NCBI GenBank assembly: GCA_964619955.1
Contig: CAZUJF010000003.1
Location: forward strand, 62,001 to 126,000
DNA: 64,000 nt
Direction of reading: 5' to 3'
DNA from: JACQFK01 sp964619955
Lineage (GTDB): Bacteria; Planctomycetota; MHYJ01; JACPRB01
Shown piece after piece: positions 56,226 to 64,000 of the stretch. A program made the translations under genes and the position numbers. The notes beneath the pieces are model-generated. The model had not been told where the DNA came from and did not search any database. It saw nothing but the letters and a program-made list of their open reading frames with translations. Positions within the stretch are counted from its first letter, which is position 1, and the number at the start of each line of letters is the position of its first letter.

Positions 56226-56606
56226 GTGGGCGGAACGCTCACCAAAAACGACATCGTCCGGACGCTCGCCGAGAAGTACGAGCTGGAGATCGCCTCGACG
56301 CGCCGCGTGGTCCAGGGCACGCTGGACATGGTGCTGGAGGCCCTGATCCGCGGCGACAAGATCGAGCTGCGGAACTTCGGCGTCTTCGAGGTGATCCAGC
56401 GCAAGGGGCGCATCGCCCGGAACCCGAAGTCCCGCCAGGAAGTCTTCATCCCCGAGCGCAAGGTTGTGAAGTTCAAGCCCGGGAAGCTGATGGAAGAGAA
56501 GATCACGATGCCCTCCATGAAGGGCGGCATCCAGCCTGCGCCTCAGCGCAAGAAAGAGGGACCCGGTGAACCTCCACGAATTCCAGGCGAAGGAAGTCTT
56601 TCGTAA
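56226..56606 (+). CDS. HU/IHF-family DNA-binding protein with a tail
   Basis: 126 residues from GTG (VGGTLTKNDIVRTLAEKYELEI). The HU fold is complete: GDKIELRNFGVFEVIQRKGRIARNPKSRQEVFIPERKVVKFKPGKLM, including the R-x-x-R-N-P motif at the DNA-binding beta arm. A 25-residue basic/Pro tail follows (PSMKGGIQPAPQRKKEG), which HU normally lacks. The 3' end overlaps sucC by 41 nt, so it heads the sucCD-nadC-birA operon. Bends DNA as an architectural protein. Confidence 0.9.
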   Translation: MGGTLTKNDIVRTLAEKYELEIASTRRVVQGTLDMVLEALIRGDKIELRNFGVFEVIQRKGRIARNPKSRQEVFIPERKVVKFKPGKLMEEKITMPSMKGGIQPAPQRKKEGPGEPPRIPGEGSLS

Positions 56607-57780
56607 ATACGGCATTCCGGTCTCCGCGGGCTTCATCGTCGAGACGGCCGCGCAGGCCGCCGAGGCGTTCACGAAGCTCGGCGGCCCCGTGGCGGTGGTG
56701 AAGTCCCAGATCCACGCCGGCGGCCGCGGCAAGGGGACCGTCTACGAGAAGGACCTCAAGACGGTCCGCCTCCAGGGCGGGGTGAAGCTCGTCAAGAGCG
56801 CCGCCGAGGCGGCCGAGATCGCCGGCAAGATCCTCGGCTTCCCGCTCGTGACGAAGCAGAGCGGCGCGGCGGGCCGCGTCGTGCGCCGCGTCTACGTGGA
56901 GGCGGGCTGCGAGATCGCGCGCGAGCTCTACCTCGGCGCGGTGCTCGACCGCAAGGCGGGCAAACCCGTGCTCATGGCGTCCACCCAGGGCGGCATGGAC
57001 ATCGAGGAGGTCGCGGAGCACAACCCGCAGGCGATCCTCAAGGAGCACTGGGACGTCGGCTACGGCCTGCAGGCCTACCAGGCGCGCCGCATCGGCTTCG
57101 CGCTGGGGCTCTCGGGCGACACGTTCAAGCAGTTCCTCAAGATGATCTCGGCGGTCACGCGGATGTTCGTGGAGAAGGACTGCACGCTGCTGGAGATCAA
57201 CCCGCTCGTCGTGACGAAGAAGGGAGACGTGCTCGCCCTCGACGGCAAGATGGGCATCGACGACCGCGCGCTGGAGCTCAAGAAGCAGCCCGAGCTCGAG
57301 GCGATGCGCGACGTGCACGAGGAGGACCCGGTCGAGCACGAGGCGACCAGCTACGGCCTCAACTACGTCTCGATGGAGGGCAACATCGGCTGCATGGTGA
57401 ACGGCGCCGGCCTCGCCATGGCGACGATGGACATCATCAAGCAGGCGGGCGGGGCGCCCGCGAACTTCCTCGACGTCGGCGGCGGCGCGAACAAGGACCA
57501 GGTCAAAAAGGCCTTCAAGCTCCTGCTGGCGAACCCCGAGGTGAAGGCGCTCTTCATCAACATCTTCGGCGGCATCCTGCGCTGCGACGTGCTCGCGCAG
57601 GGCATCGTCGACGCGGTGAAGGAAGTGGACGTGAAGGTCCCCGTCGTGGTCCGGCTCGAGGGGAACAACGTCGAGCTGGGCCGGGACATCCTGAAGAACA
57701 GCGGGCTGAAGATCAGCCCCGCGGCCGACATGGCCGACGGGGCCCGCAAGGTCATCGAGGCGGCGGGCCTGAAGAGATAG
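56566..57780 (+). CDS. sucC: Succinyl-CoA synthetase beta subunit
   Basis: 404 residues, GTG start with AGAGGG 5 nt upstream. ATP-grasp N-terminus MNLHEFQAKEVFRKYGIPVSAGF and SQIHAGGRGKGT, LEINPLVVTKKGDVLALDGKMGIDD, and the CoA-side IFGGILRCDVLAQGIVDAV and VRLEGNNVELGRDILKNSGL. With SucD makes ATP or GTP from succinyl-CoA in the TCA cycle. The start lies inside the HU gene. Confidence 0.97.
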   Translation: MNLHEFQAKEVFRKYGIPVSAGFIVETAAQAAEAFTKLGGPVAVVKSQIHAGGRGKGTVYEKDLKTVRLQGGVKLVKSAAEAAEIAGKILGFPLVTKQSGAAGRVVRRVYVEAGCEIARELYLGAVLDRKAGKPVLMASTQGGMDIEEVAEHNPQAILKEHWDVGYGLQAYQARRIGFALGLSGDTFKQFLKMISAVTRMFVEKDCTLLEINPLVVTKKGDVLALDGKMGIDDRALELKKQPELEAMRDVHEEDPVEHEATSYGLNYVSMEGNIGCMVNGAGLAMATMDIIKQAGGAPANFLDVGGGANKDQVKKAFKLLLANPEVKALFINIFGGILRCDVLAQGIVDAVKEVDVKVPVVVRLEGNNVELGRDILKNSGLKISPAADMADGARKVIEAAGLKR

Positions 57781-57812
57781 CGGGGCCCCGCCCCGTTTCC
57801 AGAGGACGAACC

Positions 57813-58706
57813 ATGAGCATTCTCGTCGACAAGAACACCAGGGTGCTGGTGCAGGGCCTGACCGGCGAGGCCGGGACCGTGCACGGCAACGGCATGCTCG
57901 AATACGGCACGCAGGTCGTCGCGGGCGTGACGCCGGGCAAGGGCGGCACGGCCTGGGAGTCGAAGAAGGGCGTCAAGGTCCCGGTCTTCAACACGGTCGA
58001 GGAGGCCGTCGCGAAAACCGGGGCGGATGCCACGGTGATCTTCGTCCCCGGCGGCGGCGCGGCGGACGGCGTCATGGAAGCGGCGGCCGCGGGGGTCCCG
58101 CTCGCCGTGTGCATCACCGAGGGCGTCTCCATCATGGACGAGGTGCGCCTGCGCCATTTCCTTCAGAAGACGAAGACGCGCATGATCGGGCCGAACTGCC
58201 CCGGGCTCATCACGCCCGGCCAGACGAAGCTCGGCATCATGCCCGGCCACATCCACAAGCCCGGCGACATCGGCGTGGTGTCCCGCTCGGGCACGCTGAC
58301 CTACGAGGCGGCCTGGCAGCTGTCGGCGCTCGGCTTCGGCCAGTCGACCGCGGTGGGCATCGGCGGCGACCCGGTGCAGGGGACGGACTTCATCGACATC
58401 CTCGAGCTCTTCAACCGCGACGCCGCGACGCGCGCGATCATGATGATCGGCGAGATCGGCGGGACGATGGAGGAGGAGGCCGCCGAATTCATCAAGAAGA
58501 ACGTCCGGAAGCCCGTGGTCTCCTTCATCGGCGGCCAGACGGCGCCCGAAGGGAAGCGGATGGGCCACGCGGGCGCCATCATCCAGGGCGGCAAGGGCAC
58601 GGCGGCCGCGAAGTACGAGGCCCTGCGCTCCGCGGGCGTGACCTGCGTCGAAAGCCCCGCCGAGATGGGCGTCACGATGAAGCGCGTCCTCGAGGGGAAG
58701 AAGTAG
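57813..58706 (+). CDS. sucD: Succinyl-CoA synthetase alpha subunit
   Basis: 297 residues. CoA-binding Rossmann domain (VLVQGLTGEAGTVHGNGMLEYGTQVVAGVTPGKGG) and the ligase domain with the phosphorylated His in GKRMGHAGAIIQGGKGTAAAK; SRSGTLTYEAAWQLSALGFGQSTAVGIGGDPVQG is present. The gap to sucC is 32 nt with CAGAGGACG as Shine-Dalgarno. Confidence 0.97.
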   Translation: MSILVDKNTRVLVQGLTGEAGTVHGNGMLEYGTQVVAGVTPGKGGTAWESKKGVKVPVFNTVEEAVAKTGADATVIFVPGGGAADGVMEAAAAGVPLAVCITEGVSIMDEVRLRHFLQKTKTRMIGPNCPGLITPGQTKLGIMPGHIHKPGDIGVVSRSGTLTYEAAWQLSALGFGQSTAVGIGGDPVQGTDFIDILELFNRDAATRAIMMIGEIGGTMEEEAAEFIKKNVRKPVVSFIGGQTAPEGKRMGHAGAIIQGGKGTAAAKYEALRSAGVTCVESPAEMGVTMKRVLEGKK

Positions 58707-58724
58707 CCGCGGCGGAGCCCGACC

Positions 58725-59525
58725 ATGGACCGCGTGCAGCAGGCCCTGACCGAGGACGGCGCCTTCCGCGACGTCAGCTCCCCCGTCGTCCCCAACCTCC
58801 GCGTGCGGGGCGTCCTGCTGGCGAAGCAGGACCTCGTCGTGGCCGGCATGGACTGCGCGGCGCACGCGTTCCGCCTCATGGGGGTCCGCTGCGTCCCGAA
58901 GTTCAAGGACGGCCGCTTCGCGAAGAAGGGCTCCCGCCTGGCGCTCGTGGAAGGGCCGGCGCGGCGCGTGCTCGGGGCGGAGCGCACGGCCCTCAATTTC
59001 CTCCAGCAGCTTTCCGGCGTGGCGACGCTGACGCGGCGCTTCGTCGAGCTCGCCAGGCCCGCGAGGATCTTCGACACGCGCAAGACGGTCCCCGGCCTGC
59101 GCGACCTGCAGAAGCGGGCGGTGCTCAGCGGGGGCGGGCACAACCACCGCCGCGGCCTGCACGACGGGGCGATGATCAAGGACAACCACATCGCCGCGGT
59201 CGGCGACCTCGACGCGCTGCGGGAGCATGTCGAGGCGCTCTGCCGCCGGGACATCCCGGTCGTCATCGAGGCCTCGAGCGAGGCCCAGGCGCTGCTCTTC
59301 GCCACGTTCCCCGTCCGGGTGATCATGCTGGACAACTTCACCCCGGCGGCGATGAAGCGCGCGGTGCCGAAGATCCGCGCCCTGAATCCGGAGGTCGAGA
59401 TCGAGGCGTCGGGCGGGGTGACGCTGAAGACCGTGAAGACCGTCGCCCGCACGGGCGTGGACCGCATCAGCGTGGGCGCGCTCACGCACTCCGCCCCGGC
59501 CTGCGACATCAGCCTGGAGCTGTGA
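58725..59525 (+). CDS. nadC: Nicotinate-nucleotide diphosphorylase NadC
   Basis: Makes nicotinate mononucleotide from quinolinate, for NAD. 266 residues: LVEGPARRVLGAERTALNFLQQLSGVATLTRRF, IFDTRKTVPGLRDLQKRAVLSGGGHNHRRGLHDGAMIKDNHI, VIEASSEAQALLF, IMLDNFTP and EASGGVTLKTVKTVARTGVDRISVGALTHSAPACDISL. Gap of 18 nt after sucD; stop overlaps birA (TGATG). Confidence 0.97.
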   Translation: MDRVQQALTEDGAFRDVSSPVVPNLRVRGVLLAKQDLVVAGMDCAAHAFRLMGVRCVPKFKDGRFAKKGSRLALVEGPARRVLGAERTALNFLQQLSGVATLTRRFVELARPARIFDTRKTVPGLRDLQKRAVLSGGGHNHRRGLHDGAMIKDNHIAAVGDLDALREHVEALCRRDIPVVIEASSEAQALLFATFPVRVIMLDNFTPAAMKRAVPKIRALNPEVEIEASGGVTLKTVKTVARTGVDRISVGALTHSAPACDISLEL

Positions 59526-60277
59526 TGTCCGCGCTCACGCCGGAGGCGCTCCGGGAGCGCCTGCGCACGAAGATCGTCGGCCGCCGCATCCTCTGCGTCG
59601 ACCGCTGCGAATCGACGAACGACCTGGCGTGGAAGGAGGCGCTGGAGGGCGCCCCCGAGGGGACGGCGATCTTCGCCGAGGAGCAGTCCCAGGGCCGCGG
59701 GCGCTTCGGCCGCCGCTGGCTCGCCCCCCGCGGCAAGGCGCTGCTCCTGTCCCTGATCCTGAGGCCGGCGATCGAGACCGAGCGCATCCCGCTGCTGACG
59801 GCGCTGGGGGCGCTCGCCGCGGCGGACACGGCGGGGGAGGGCGCGCGGATCCGTTTCCCCAACGACGTCATGGTGGGGGGGCGGAAGATCGCCGGCGTCC
59901 TCGTGGAGGCCCGCTTCGTCTCGAACCGGCCCGAGGTGTTCGTGCTCGGGCTGGGCTTCAACGTGAGCGGCCATCCGGAGGACGTCAACGCGACCTCGCT
60001 GGGGCCGGACGCCTCGAGGGTCGTCGCGGCGCGGACGCTGCTGGAGGCGCTCGACGAATGGTACGGCCGCCTGGGAGGCTCCCTGAAGGACTACCGCCGG
60101 GCCTGGCGGGACCGCTCGTTCATCGTGGGAAAGCGGGTCCGCGTGAAGATCGAGGGGAAGGCCGTCGAGGGGATCGTGGAGGACGTGGACCCCCTGGAAG
60201 GGATCGTGCTCCGCCTGGATTCCGGCCAGCCCCGGGCACTCCGCAGCGAACACGTCGAACATCTGGAAGTCATTTGA
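59525..60277 (+). CDS. birA: Biotin-[acetyl-CoA-carboxylase] ligase
   Basis: 250 residues. Catalytic GRGRFGRRWLAPRGKALLLSLILRP (the GRGRxGRxW biotinyl-AMP loop), SLLTALGALA-type and IRFPNDVMVGGRKIAGVLVEAR with the conserved Lys, then a C-terminal SH3-like domain (KRVRVKIEGKAVEGIVEDVDPLEGIVLRLDSG). No N-terminal HTH, so it ligates biotin but does not repress. Starts in the nadC stop. Confidence 0.95.
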   Translation: MSALTPEALRERLRTKIVGRRILCVDRCESTNDLAWKEALEGAPEGTAIFAEEQSQGRGRFGRRWLAPRGKALLLSLILRPAIETERIPLLTALGALAAADTAGEGARIRFPNDVMVGGRKIAGVLVEARFVSNRPEVFVLGLGFNVSGHPEDVNATSLGPDASRVVAARTLLEALDEWYGRLGGSLKDYRRAWRDRSFIVGKRVRVKIEGKAVEGIVEDVDPLEGIVLRLDSGQPRALRSEHVEHLEVI

Positions 60278-60314
60278 TAGACTGCAGGCGTCCCAAGATG
60301 AGGGTTCGGCATCC

Positions 60315-61535
60315 GTGAAACCGCAGCTGGCGCGCCAGGCCGTCTTCGACAGCAACCTCGCCGTCTTCGGCTACGAACTGATCATCCGCGAAGGGGATCA
60401 GGATCTCCTGGTCGGGGCCGAGGGCGACCGCGCGGGCGCGAAGATGATCGAGGGCGCCGTCCACACGATGGGTCTCGGGCCCTTCCTCATGGGGCGCAAG
60501 GGCTTCGTGAACGTGACCCGCCGCATGCTCGAGATGGACCTGGCCGTCTTCCTTCCTCCGCTGAGCAGCTACATCGAGATCCTGCACACGCTGGAGGCGG
60601 ACGAGAAGGTCCTCCAATGGGTGCAGAACCTGAAACGCCGCGGCTATTCCCTGTCCGTCGACGCCTACACGGCCCGGAAAGGCATGGCGCCGCTGCTGGC
60701 CCTGGCGGACATCGTCAAGATGGACTTCCGCACGAGCGATGCGGAGGACCAGAAGTCATGCATCCGGCGCTACTCGAAGCCGAACGTCCGCTGCCTGGCG
60801 AACGGCATCGAGACGCGGCAGGAGCAGATCCGCGCCAAGGACCTGGGCTTCCATCTCTTCCAGGGCTCCTTCTTCAGCAAGCCCGAGGAGATCTCGCGGA
60901 AGGACATCCCCGCCTACAAACTCACCTACCTGCGGGTCCTGCAGGAGGCGAACCAGCCGGATCTGAATTTCGAGAAGCTCGAGGCGCTGATCCGGCAGGA
61001 CGTGGCCCTCTCCGTCAAGCTGCTGCGATACATCAACTCCGCGATGTTCTCGCTGCGCAGCCGGGTGGAGTCGATCAAACAGGCGCTGGTCCTGCTCGGG
61101 CCCGCGGTCCTCCGCAAGTGGGTCTCGCTGCTCGCCATCGCCTCCATGGGCGACGACCGTCCCGAGGAGATCGTCGTGTCGGCGCTGGTGCGGGCGCGTT
61201 TTTGCGAACTGCTCGGCGAGCGCGGGAAGCTGACCCACCCCGCCTCCGATCTCTTCCTGATGGGCATGTTGTCCTTCATGGACGTGGTCCTGGGCCGCCC
61301 CATGAGCGAGATCGTGACGGACCTGCCGCTTTCCGCTCCGGTGGCCGAGGCCCTCCTGGGCGGGCCCCTCGGCCTCGGGAGGATCCTGCGCCTGGTGACG
61401 GCCTACGAGAAGGCCGACTGGAGCAAAGTGGCCCAGCTTCGGGAGGGGACGCCGCTCCAGGACGAGCAGCTGCCCCTGCTCTATCAGGAAGCCGTGGAGT
61501 GGACCAACCAGATCTATTCGGTCGGGAAGGAATAG
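60315..61535 (+). CDS. EAL/HDOD-type signalling protein (YuxH family), copy 1
   Basis: 406 residues, GTG start. N-terminal EAL-related domain (about 1-195; starts LARQAVFDSNLAVFGYELIIRE) lacks the metal-binding EAL core, so phosphodiesterase activity is not expected. C-terminal HDOD domain (about 200-400; LEALIRQDVALSVKLLRYINSAMFSLRSRVESIKQALVLLG) lacks the HD metal pair. These proteins are regulatory adaptors in c-di-GMP-related networks. The 31 nt after the TAGACT box (60278-60283) lack a clear Shine-Dalgarno. Confidence 0.85.
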   Translation: MKPQLARQAVFDSNLAVFGYELIIREGDQDLLVGAEGDRAGAKMIEGAVHTMGLGPFLMGRKGFVNVTRRMLEMDLAVFLPPLSSYIEILHTLEADEKVLQWVQNLKRRGYSLSVDAYTARKGMAPLLALADIVKMDFRTSDAEDQKSCIRRYSKPNVRCLANGIETRQEQIRAKDLGFHLFQGSFFSKPEEISRKDIPAYKLTYLRVLQEANQPDLNFEKLEALIRQDVALSVKLLRYINSAMFSLRSRVESIKQALVLLGPAVLRKWVSLLAIASMGDDRPEEIVVSALVRARFCELLGERGKLTHPASDLFLMGMLSFMDVVLGRPMSEIVTDLPLSAPVAEALLGGPLGLGRILRLVTAYEKADWSKVAQLREGTPLQDEQLPLLYQEAVEWTNQIYSVGKE

Positions 61536-61594
61536 AAACAGCGCAGTCGGCCCGCTCCCGGTCCGATTCCGGATCCGTCCCCGGGGCTTCCCGT

Positions 61595-61600
61595 TATACT
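61595..61600 (+). promoter_or_regulatory. TATACT -10-like box 11 nt before the second EAL/HDOD gene
   Basis: TATACT, then 11 nt to ATG 61612. The 76-nt gap after copy 1 suggests the two paralogs are separately transcribed. Confidence 0.45.
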
Positions 61601-61611
61601 GGCTCCCGTTC

Positions 61612-62850
61612 ATGAGCGCATCGCCGATCGCCGACACGTACCTCGCCCGCCAGGCGATCTTCGATCGCAGCCTGAGCGTCTACGGCTACGAGCTTTTCTT
61701 CAGGTCGGGGGCGGAGAACGCCTTCAGCTCGCCGGACGGGGACAAGGCGAGCTCCCAGGTCATCGAGAGCTCCCTCAACACGTTCGGTCTCGGCCGCCTC
61801 ACGGTGGGCCGCCGGGTCTTCATCAACGTCACCAAACCCATGATCACGCAGGGGATCGTGTCCCTGTTGCCGCCCCGCATCACGGTGCTGGAACTGGTGC
61901 CCTCCGTCCCGCCGGATCCGGACGTGATCGCCGCCTGCCGCACGCTGAAGAAGCAGGGCTTCCTGATCGCCATCGACGACTTCAACCTCGCGCGGTCGCA
62001 GACGCCGCTGACGGAGCTGGCGGACATCCTCAAGGTCGATTTCCAGTCCGTGCCCGCGGAGGAGCGGACGGCGATCGTGAAGAAGTACAGCCGTCCCGGA
62101 CTGACGCTGCTCGGCAAGCGGCTGGGGCTGCGCAAGGAGCTCACGCAGGCGATGGAGATGGGGTACGCGCTCTATCAGGGCTTCTTCTTCTGCCGCCCCG
62201 AGATGATCGCGCGCAAGGATCCTCCCGCCTACAAGGCGAGCTACCTGCGTTTCCTGCGCGAGGTGAACCGGCCGGACGCGGATTTCGAGACCCTGGAGTC
62301 GATCATCCGGGAGGACGTGACCCTCTCGCTCAAGCTGCTGCGCTACATCAACTCGGCGATGATGGGGCTGCGGAGCCGGGTGGAGTCGATCCGGCAGGCC
62401 CTGACGCTCCTGGGGCTCGTCCAGGTGCGCCGCTGGGCCTCGCTGCTGGCCCTCGCCGCGATGTGCGAGGACAAGCCCTCCGAGCTCGTGGTCACGTCGC
62501 TGATCCGAGCCCGCTTCTGCGAACAGGTGGGGATGGGCTCCGGACTCAAGAACAAGACCTTCGACCTCTTCATGATCGGGATGTTCTCGGTGATCGACGC
62601 GATCCTGGACCGCCCGATGATCGAGGTGCTTTCCGACCTTTCGCTCGCCGACGAGGTGAAGGGCGCGCTGATGGGCAAGCCCGAGGGGCTGGGCCGCGTC
62701 CTGGGGCTGACGCTCGCGTACGAACACGCCGAATGGGACCGTCTGCCGGCGCTGCTGGAACGCCTCGAGCTCGACCCGATGGCGCTGCCGGGGATCTACC
62801 GCGAGGCGGTCGAGTGGGCCGAGCAGATCTTCCAGGCCGCCGGGGCGTGA
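61612..62850 (+). CDS. EAL/HDOD-type signalling protein (YuxH family), copy 2
   Basis: 412 residues, the same two-domain layout as the previous gene (TYLARQAIFDRSLSVYGYELFFRSGAEN; ITVLELVPSVPPDPDVIAACRTLKKQGFLIAIDDF; LESIIREDVTLSLKLLRYINSAMMGLRSRVESIRQALTLLG). The copies match well through the HDOD part but differ in the first 180 residues. Tandem duplication. The convergent gap 62851-62890 contains GGTAGCT repeats and a GGTAGC-TGG-GCTACC stem. Confidence 0.85.
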   Translation: MSASPIADTYLARQAIFDRSLSVYGYELFFRSGAENAFSSPDGDKASSQVIESSLNTFGLGRLTVGRRVFINVTKPMITQGIVSLLPPRITVLELVPSVPPDPDVIAACRTLKKQGFLIAIDDFNLARSQTPLTELADILKVDFQSVPAEERTAIVKKYSRPGLTLLGKRLGLRKELTQAMEMGYALYQGFFFCRPEMIARKDPPAYKASYLRFLREVNRPDADFETLESIIREDVTLSLKLLRYINSAMMGLRSRVESIRQALTLLGLVQVRRWASLLALAAMCEDKPSELVVTSLIRARFCEQVGMGSGLKNKTFDLFMIGMFSVIDAILDRPMIEVLSDLSLADEVKGALMGKPEGLGRVLGLTLAYEHAEWDRLPALLERLELDPMALPGIYREAVEWAEQIFQAAGA

Positions 62851-62890
62851 ATCGGCTTGCCGGGGTCGAAGCTGGTAGCTGGTAGCTGGG

Positions 62891-64000
62891 CTACCGCACT
62901 TCCACGTAGTGCCCGCCGTTTTGCTCCGCCAGCGCCTTGAGGAACGGCGACCCCCCGAACGACACCGTGTGCAGCGCGACCTTCCGCAGCCGGTTCATGC
63001 GCCGGATCTCGCGGAGGATGTCGTCGGGATCGGTGATGCGGCCGTTGCTGGGCTCGCCGTCGGAGAGCAGGTAGATCGTGTCCGCCTCCTTGTGGGCGAA
63101 GGCGAGCTCCAGCGCGTCGAAGATGTTGGTCTGGCCCCGCGGCTGGAGGCGCTGGATCAGCTCCTGGGCCTGGCGGAAATTCTGCTTGATGCCGACCAGC
63201 TGTCGGTGCCAGGGCTCGATCTTGTCGTCGAAGAAAACGAGGTTGACCTGGGCGTCCTTGCCCAGCTGGCCGAGGGAGCGGAGCAGCTCCTTTTTCGCCT
63301 GTTCCAGGCGCGTCACGCCGCCCTCGGACTCGGCCTGCATGCTGCCCGAGATGTCGACGCAGAAGACCAGGCGGGTGGAGACGACGGGCATGCCGTAGTA
63401 GGTCGTCATGCCCGCCTGGGGCGCGGCCGCGACCGCGTCCGGCCCGGGGAAGGCGAAGCTCTCGCGGGCGCTCGTCCACCACTCCTTCCACTGTCCCGCG
63501 CCGCTCCCGAACGGCTTCGCGGTCAGGAAGCGCAGCGTCTCGGCGATGTCGGCGAGCAGGCGGCCCTCCTCCGAGGCCATGCGGTCGACGAGCAGGTCGA
63601 CGGCCTCCTTCGTGCGGAGCTTGCGGAGGCCGCGCACGGCGGAGACGCGGACCGCCCAGTCCTTCGCGCGCAGCGCCTTCTCGAAAACGGGCATGGATTC
63701 GGGCCCACCCAGTTCGCCCAGGGCGTCGAGGGCGGGCACGGCGACGCCGGGCTTGGCGTTGCCCGCGAGTTTGACGAGGGCCTGGCGCACCGCGTCGCCG
63801 GGAAAGGCGGGCAGCAGCGAGATCGCGAGCGCGGCGGCGTCCTCGTTCGTGCCCTGGGCCTCCCGCAGGAGGATGGCCTCGCTGTTCTTGTCGCGCCGTT
63901 CGGCGACGGCTTCGAGCGCGGCGCCGCGGACCTCGAGGACCGCGTCCTTGAGGGGCGAGGAGAGGCGGTCGCCGGCCTGGGCGTGGCGGAGGCGGCCGAG
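62891..64000 (-). CDS. HEAT-repeat and VWA-domain protein, partial (N-terminus outside the window)
   Basis: At least 369 residues, open to the window edge. The upstream part reads as HEAT repeats (VRGAALEAVAERRDKNSEAIL, VPALDALGELGGPESMPVFEKAL, WAVRVSAVRGLRKLRTKEAVDLLVD). The C-terminal 200 residues are a von Willebrand A domain with an intact MIDAS: LVFCVDISGSMQAE (DxSxS), the Thr of QTNIFDALELAF and LLSDGEPSNG. A metal-dependent protein-binding domain, typical of large planctomycete surface proteins. The GTG at 63790 is an internal codon, not the start. Confidence 0.87.
   Translation of the reverse strand, partial: LGRLRHAQAGDRLSSPLKDAVLEVRGAALEAVAERRDKNSEAILLREAQGTNEDAAALAISLLPAFPGDAVRQALVKLAGNAKPGVAVPALDALGELGGPESMPVFEKALRAKDWAVRVSAVRGLRKLRTKEAVDLLVDRMASEEGRLLADIAETLRFLTAKPFGSGAGQWKEWWTSARESFAFPGPDAVAAAPQAGMTTYYGMPVVSTRLVFCVDISGSMQAESEGGVTRLEQAKKELLRSLGQLGKDAQVNLVFFDDKIEPWHRQLVGIKQNFRQAQELIQRLQPRGQTNIFDALELAFAHKEADTIYLLSDGEPSNGRITDPDDILREIRRMNRLRKVALHTVSFGGSPFLKALAEQNGGHYVEVR

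Noticed and set aside
62851..62890. GGTAGCT tandem repeats as a regulatory array
   Set aside because: Only two to three units between convergent gene ends; the small GGTAGC-TGG-GCTACC stem is more likely part of the gene-end structure.
1..64000. CRISPR arrays, phage or insertion-sequence transposases
   Set aside because: None seen: no regularly spaced repeats, no transposase or integrase, and only the small inverted-repeat element at 50929-51104.

Overview
This is one continuous, GC-rich, gene-dense stretch of bacterial chromosome. LpxC, LpxD, an OmpH/Skp chaperone, BamA and a heptose pathway (HldE, GmhA, GmhB) show a Gram-negative cell with LPS-type outer-membrane chemistry. Secreted DUF1592/DUF1588/DUF1585 and DUF1552 proteins, a ThuA protein, a DUF1080 glycan-active protein, long WD40 proteins and a VWA-HEAT protein are the mix usually seen in Planctomycetota and relatives. 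My best guess is an uncultured planctomycete or other PVC-related lineage. That is inferred from gene content, not from a marker phylogeny. Layout. 1-9650 (minus strand) is an aromatic amino acid operon, trpE-trpG-trpC-aroH-aroF-tyrA, followed by bamA, ompH/skp, lpxD and lpxC. The operon starts with a consensus promoter, a 16-codon leader peptide containing Phe, Tyr, Tyr and Trp, and a terminator/antiterminator. 9.7-17 kb holds an EamA transporter, a CLC-family channel/antiporter divergent from a lipid A-type acyltransferase, a small nucleotidyltransferase-like protein, manA and a 14-repeat-scale WD40 protein. 17-28.7 kb has a GAF-GGDEF diguanylate cyclase, a SpoIID protein, an orphan FlgG-like protein, a five-gene secreted/lipoprotein operon, a rhomboid protease, and a FAD oxidoreductase with DUF1080. 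28.7-33.9 kb is the heptose operon led by a deoxyhypusine-synthase-like protein, then a small membrane/rhodanese/MauE cassette. 33.8-40.65 kb is a GntR-DUF1592-DUF1552-ThuA operon with a palindromic operator. 40.7-42.3 kb is a visibly less GC-rich patch with a frameshifted HEAT gene, a GIY-YIG protein, structured repeats and tRNA-Arg(ACG). 42.4-50 kb carries an AddB/AddA-type helicase-nuclease, rmuC and an SRP RNA gene. 50-53.3 kb has a glycosyltransferase, a 176-bp inverted-repeat element and two WD40 paralogs, the first interrupted by TGA. 53.4-60.3 kb has an OGG-type glycosylase, a DRTGG ATPase, dapB, an HU-like gene, sucCD, nadC and birA. 60.3-64 kb has tandem EAL/HDOD proteins and a partial HEAT-VWA protein. 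The most interesting signal is the leader peptide MTLPAARPFAYEYWPR upstream of trpE: one short peptide offers all three aromatic amino acids in front of an operon that makes the shared precursor and feeds the Trp and Tyr branches. A second theme is that many genes have a -10-like box only 6-12 nt before the start codon, which points to widespread leaderless or near-leaderless transcripts.
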